Part shown: positions 5,887 through 5,955 of the stretch, in pieces
Layout of the letters: each line of letters starts with the position of its first letter
How positions within the stretch are numbered: position 1 is the first letter of the stretch
DNA from: JBAUHN01 sp049680295
GTDB lineage: Bacteria > Pseudomonadota > Alphaproteobacteria > Rhodobacterales > Rhodobacteraceae
NCBI GenBank assembly: GCA_049680295.1
Contig: JBAUHN010000372.1
Coordinates: forward strand, 1 to 5,955
Reading direction: 5' to 3'
DNA length: 5,955 nt
Translations under genes and position numbers: made by a program
The notes under the pieces: model-generated
Databases searched by the model: none
Seen by the model: the letters and a program-made list of their open reading frames with translations, nothing else
Told to the model about the DNA's origin: nothing

Positions 5887-5955
5887 ATGGCAACTGTGCT
5901 TAGCAATATCTCCGAAATCCGCAGGTTCTTTCATCGAAACGAAGACCCGGTGTAT
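5887..5955 (+). CDS. 5' end of a gene cut by the window edge; function uncertain
   Basis: Only 23 codons are present, beginning MATVLSNISEIRR and continuing FFHRNEDPVY to the edge with no stop. The strong ribosome binding site and the 17-base spacing after the decarboxylase indicate translation and membership of the same operon. The segment ISEIRRFFHRN followed by a Pro-Val-Tyr strand reminds me of the start of large alphaproteobacterial proteins annotated as biotin carboxylase or ATP-grasp enzymes. This is recall without alignment, and 23 residues cannot prove it. There is no signal peptide in what is visible. If it is ATP-grasp, it could ligate a carboxylate to the amine made by the decarboxylase, but that is speculation. 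Confidence 0.6.
   Translation, partial: MATVLSNISEIRRFFHRNEDPVY

Overview
The window looks like chromosomal DNA of an alphaproteobacterium, most likely Rhodobacterales (Roseobacter group). This is judged from the moderate GC content, GC-leaning third codon positions, purine-rich Shine-Dalgarno sites and the protein types; it is an impression without a database search. No rRNA, tRNA, insertion sequence, integrase or CRISPR array is visible.

Layout: the left flank (1-247) holds no gene I can support, but contains a set of nested inverted repeats (4-91). A minus-strand gene (1330-248) encodes a zinc-less medium-chain dehydrogenase/quinone oxidoreductase-type protein. It faces away, across a 207-base shared promoter region, from a small plus-strand gene (1538-1918) of the carboxymuconolactone decarboxylase family. 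That promoter region carries a concentric, operator-like inverted repeat. After a 164-base gap containing a perfect 14-base palindrome comes a plus-strand run: a nitrilase-superfamily amidohydrolase (2083-3048), a very long PLP-dependent Orn/Lys/Arg-type decarboxylase (3131-5869), and the first 23 codons of another gene (5887 to the right edge). The gap to that last gene is only 17 bases and contains a strong ribosome binding site.

The main point of interest is the nitrilase - long decarboxylase - downstream gene run, which looks like an operon. The 912-residue decarboxylase has all the fold-type I catalytic landmarks. It also has about 130 extra N-terminal residues ahead of the receiver-like wing domain and about 40 extra residues between the PLP-binding Asp and Lys, compared with E. 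coli CadA. It resembles, from memory, the long mycobacterial protein Rv2531c. A decarboxylase that makes a di- or polyamine, beside a C-N hydrolase and possibly an ATP-grasp-type protein (very tentative), suggests an amine-forming and amide-processing pathway that is not one of the standard polyamine operons: no agmatine deiminase, agmatinase or spermidine synthase is in view. The oxidoreductase/CMD pair may be a separate small redox or detoxification unit.
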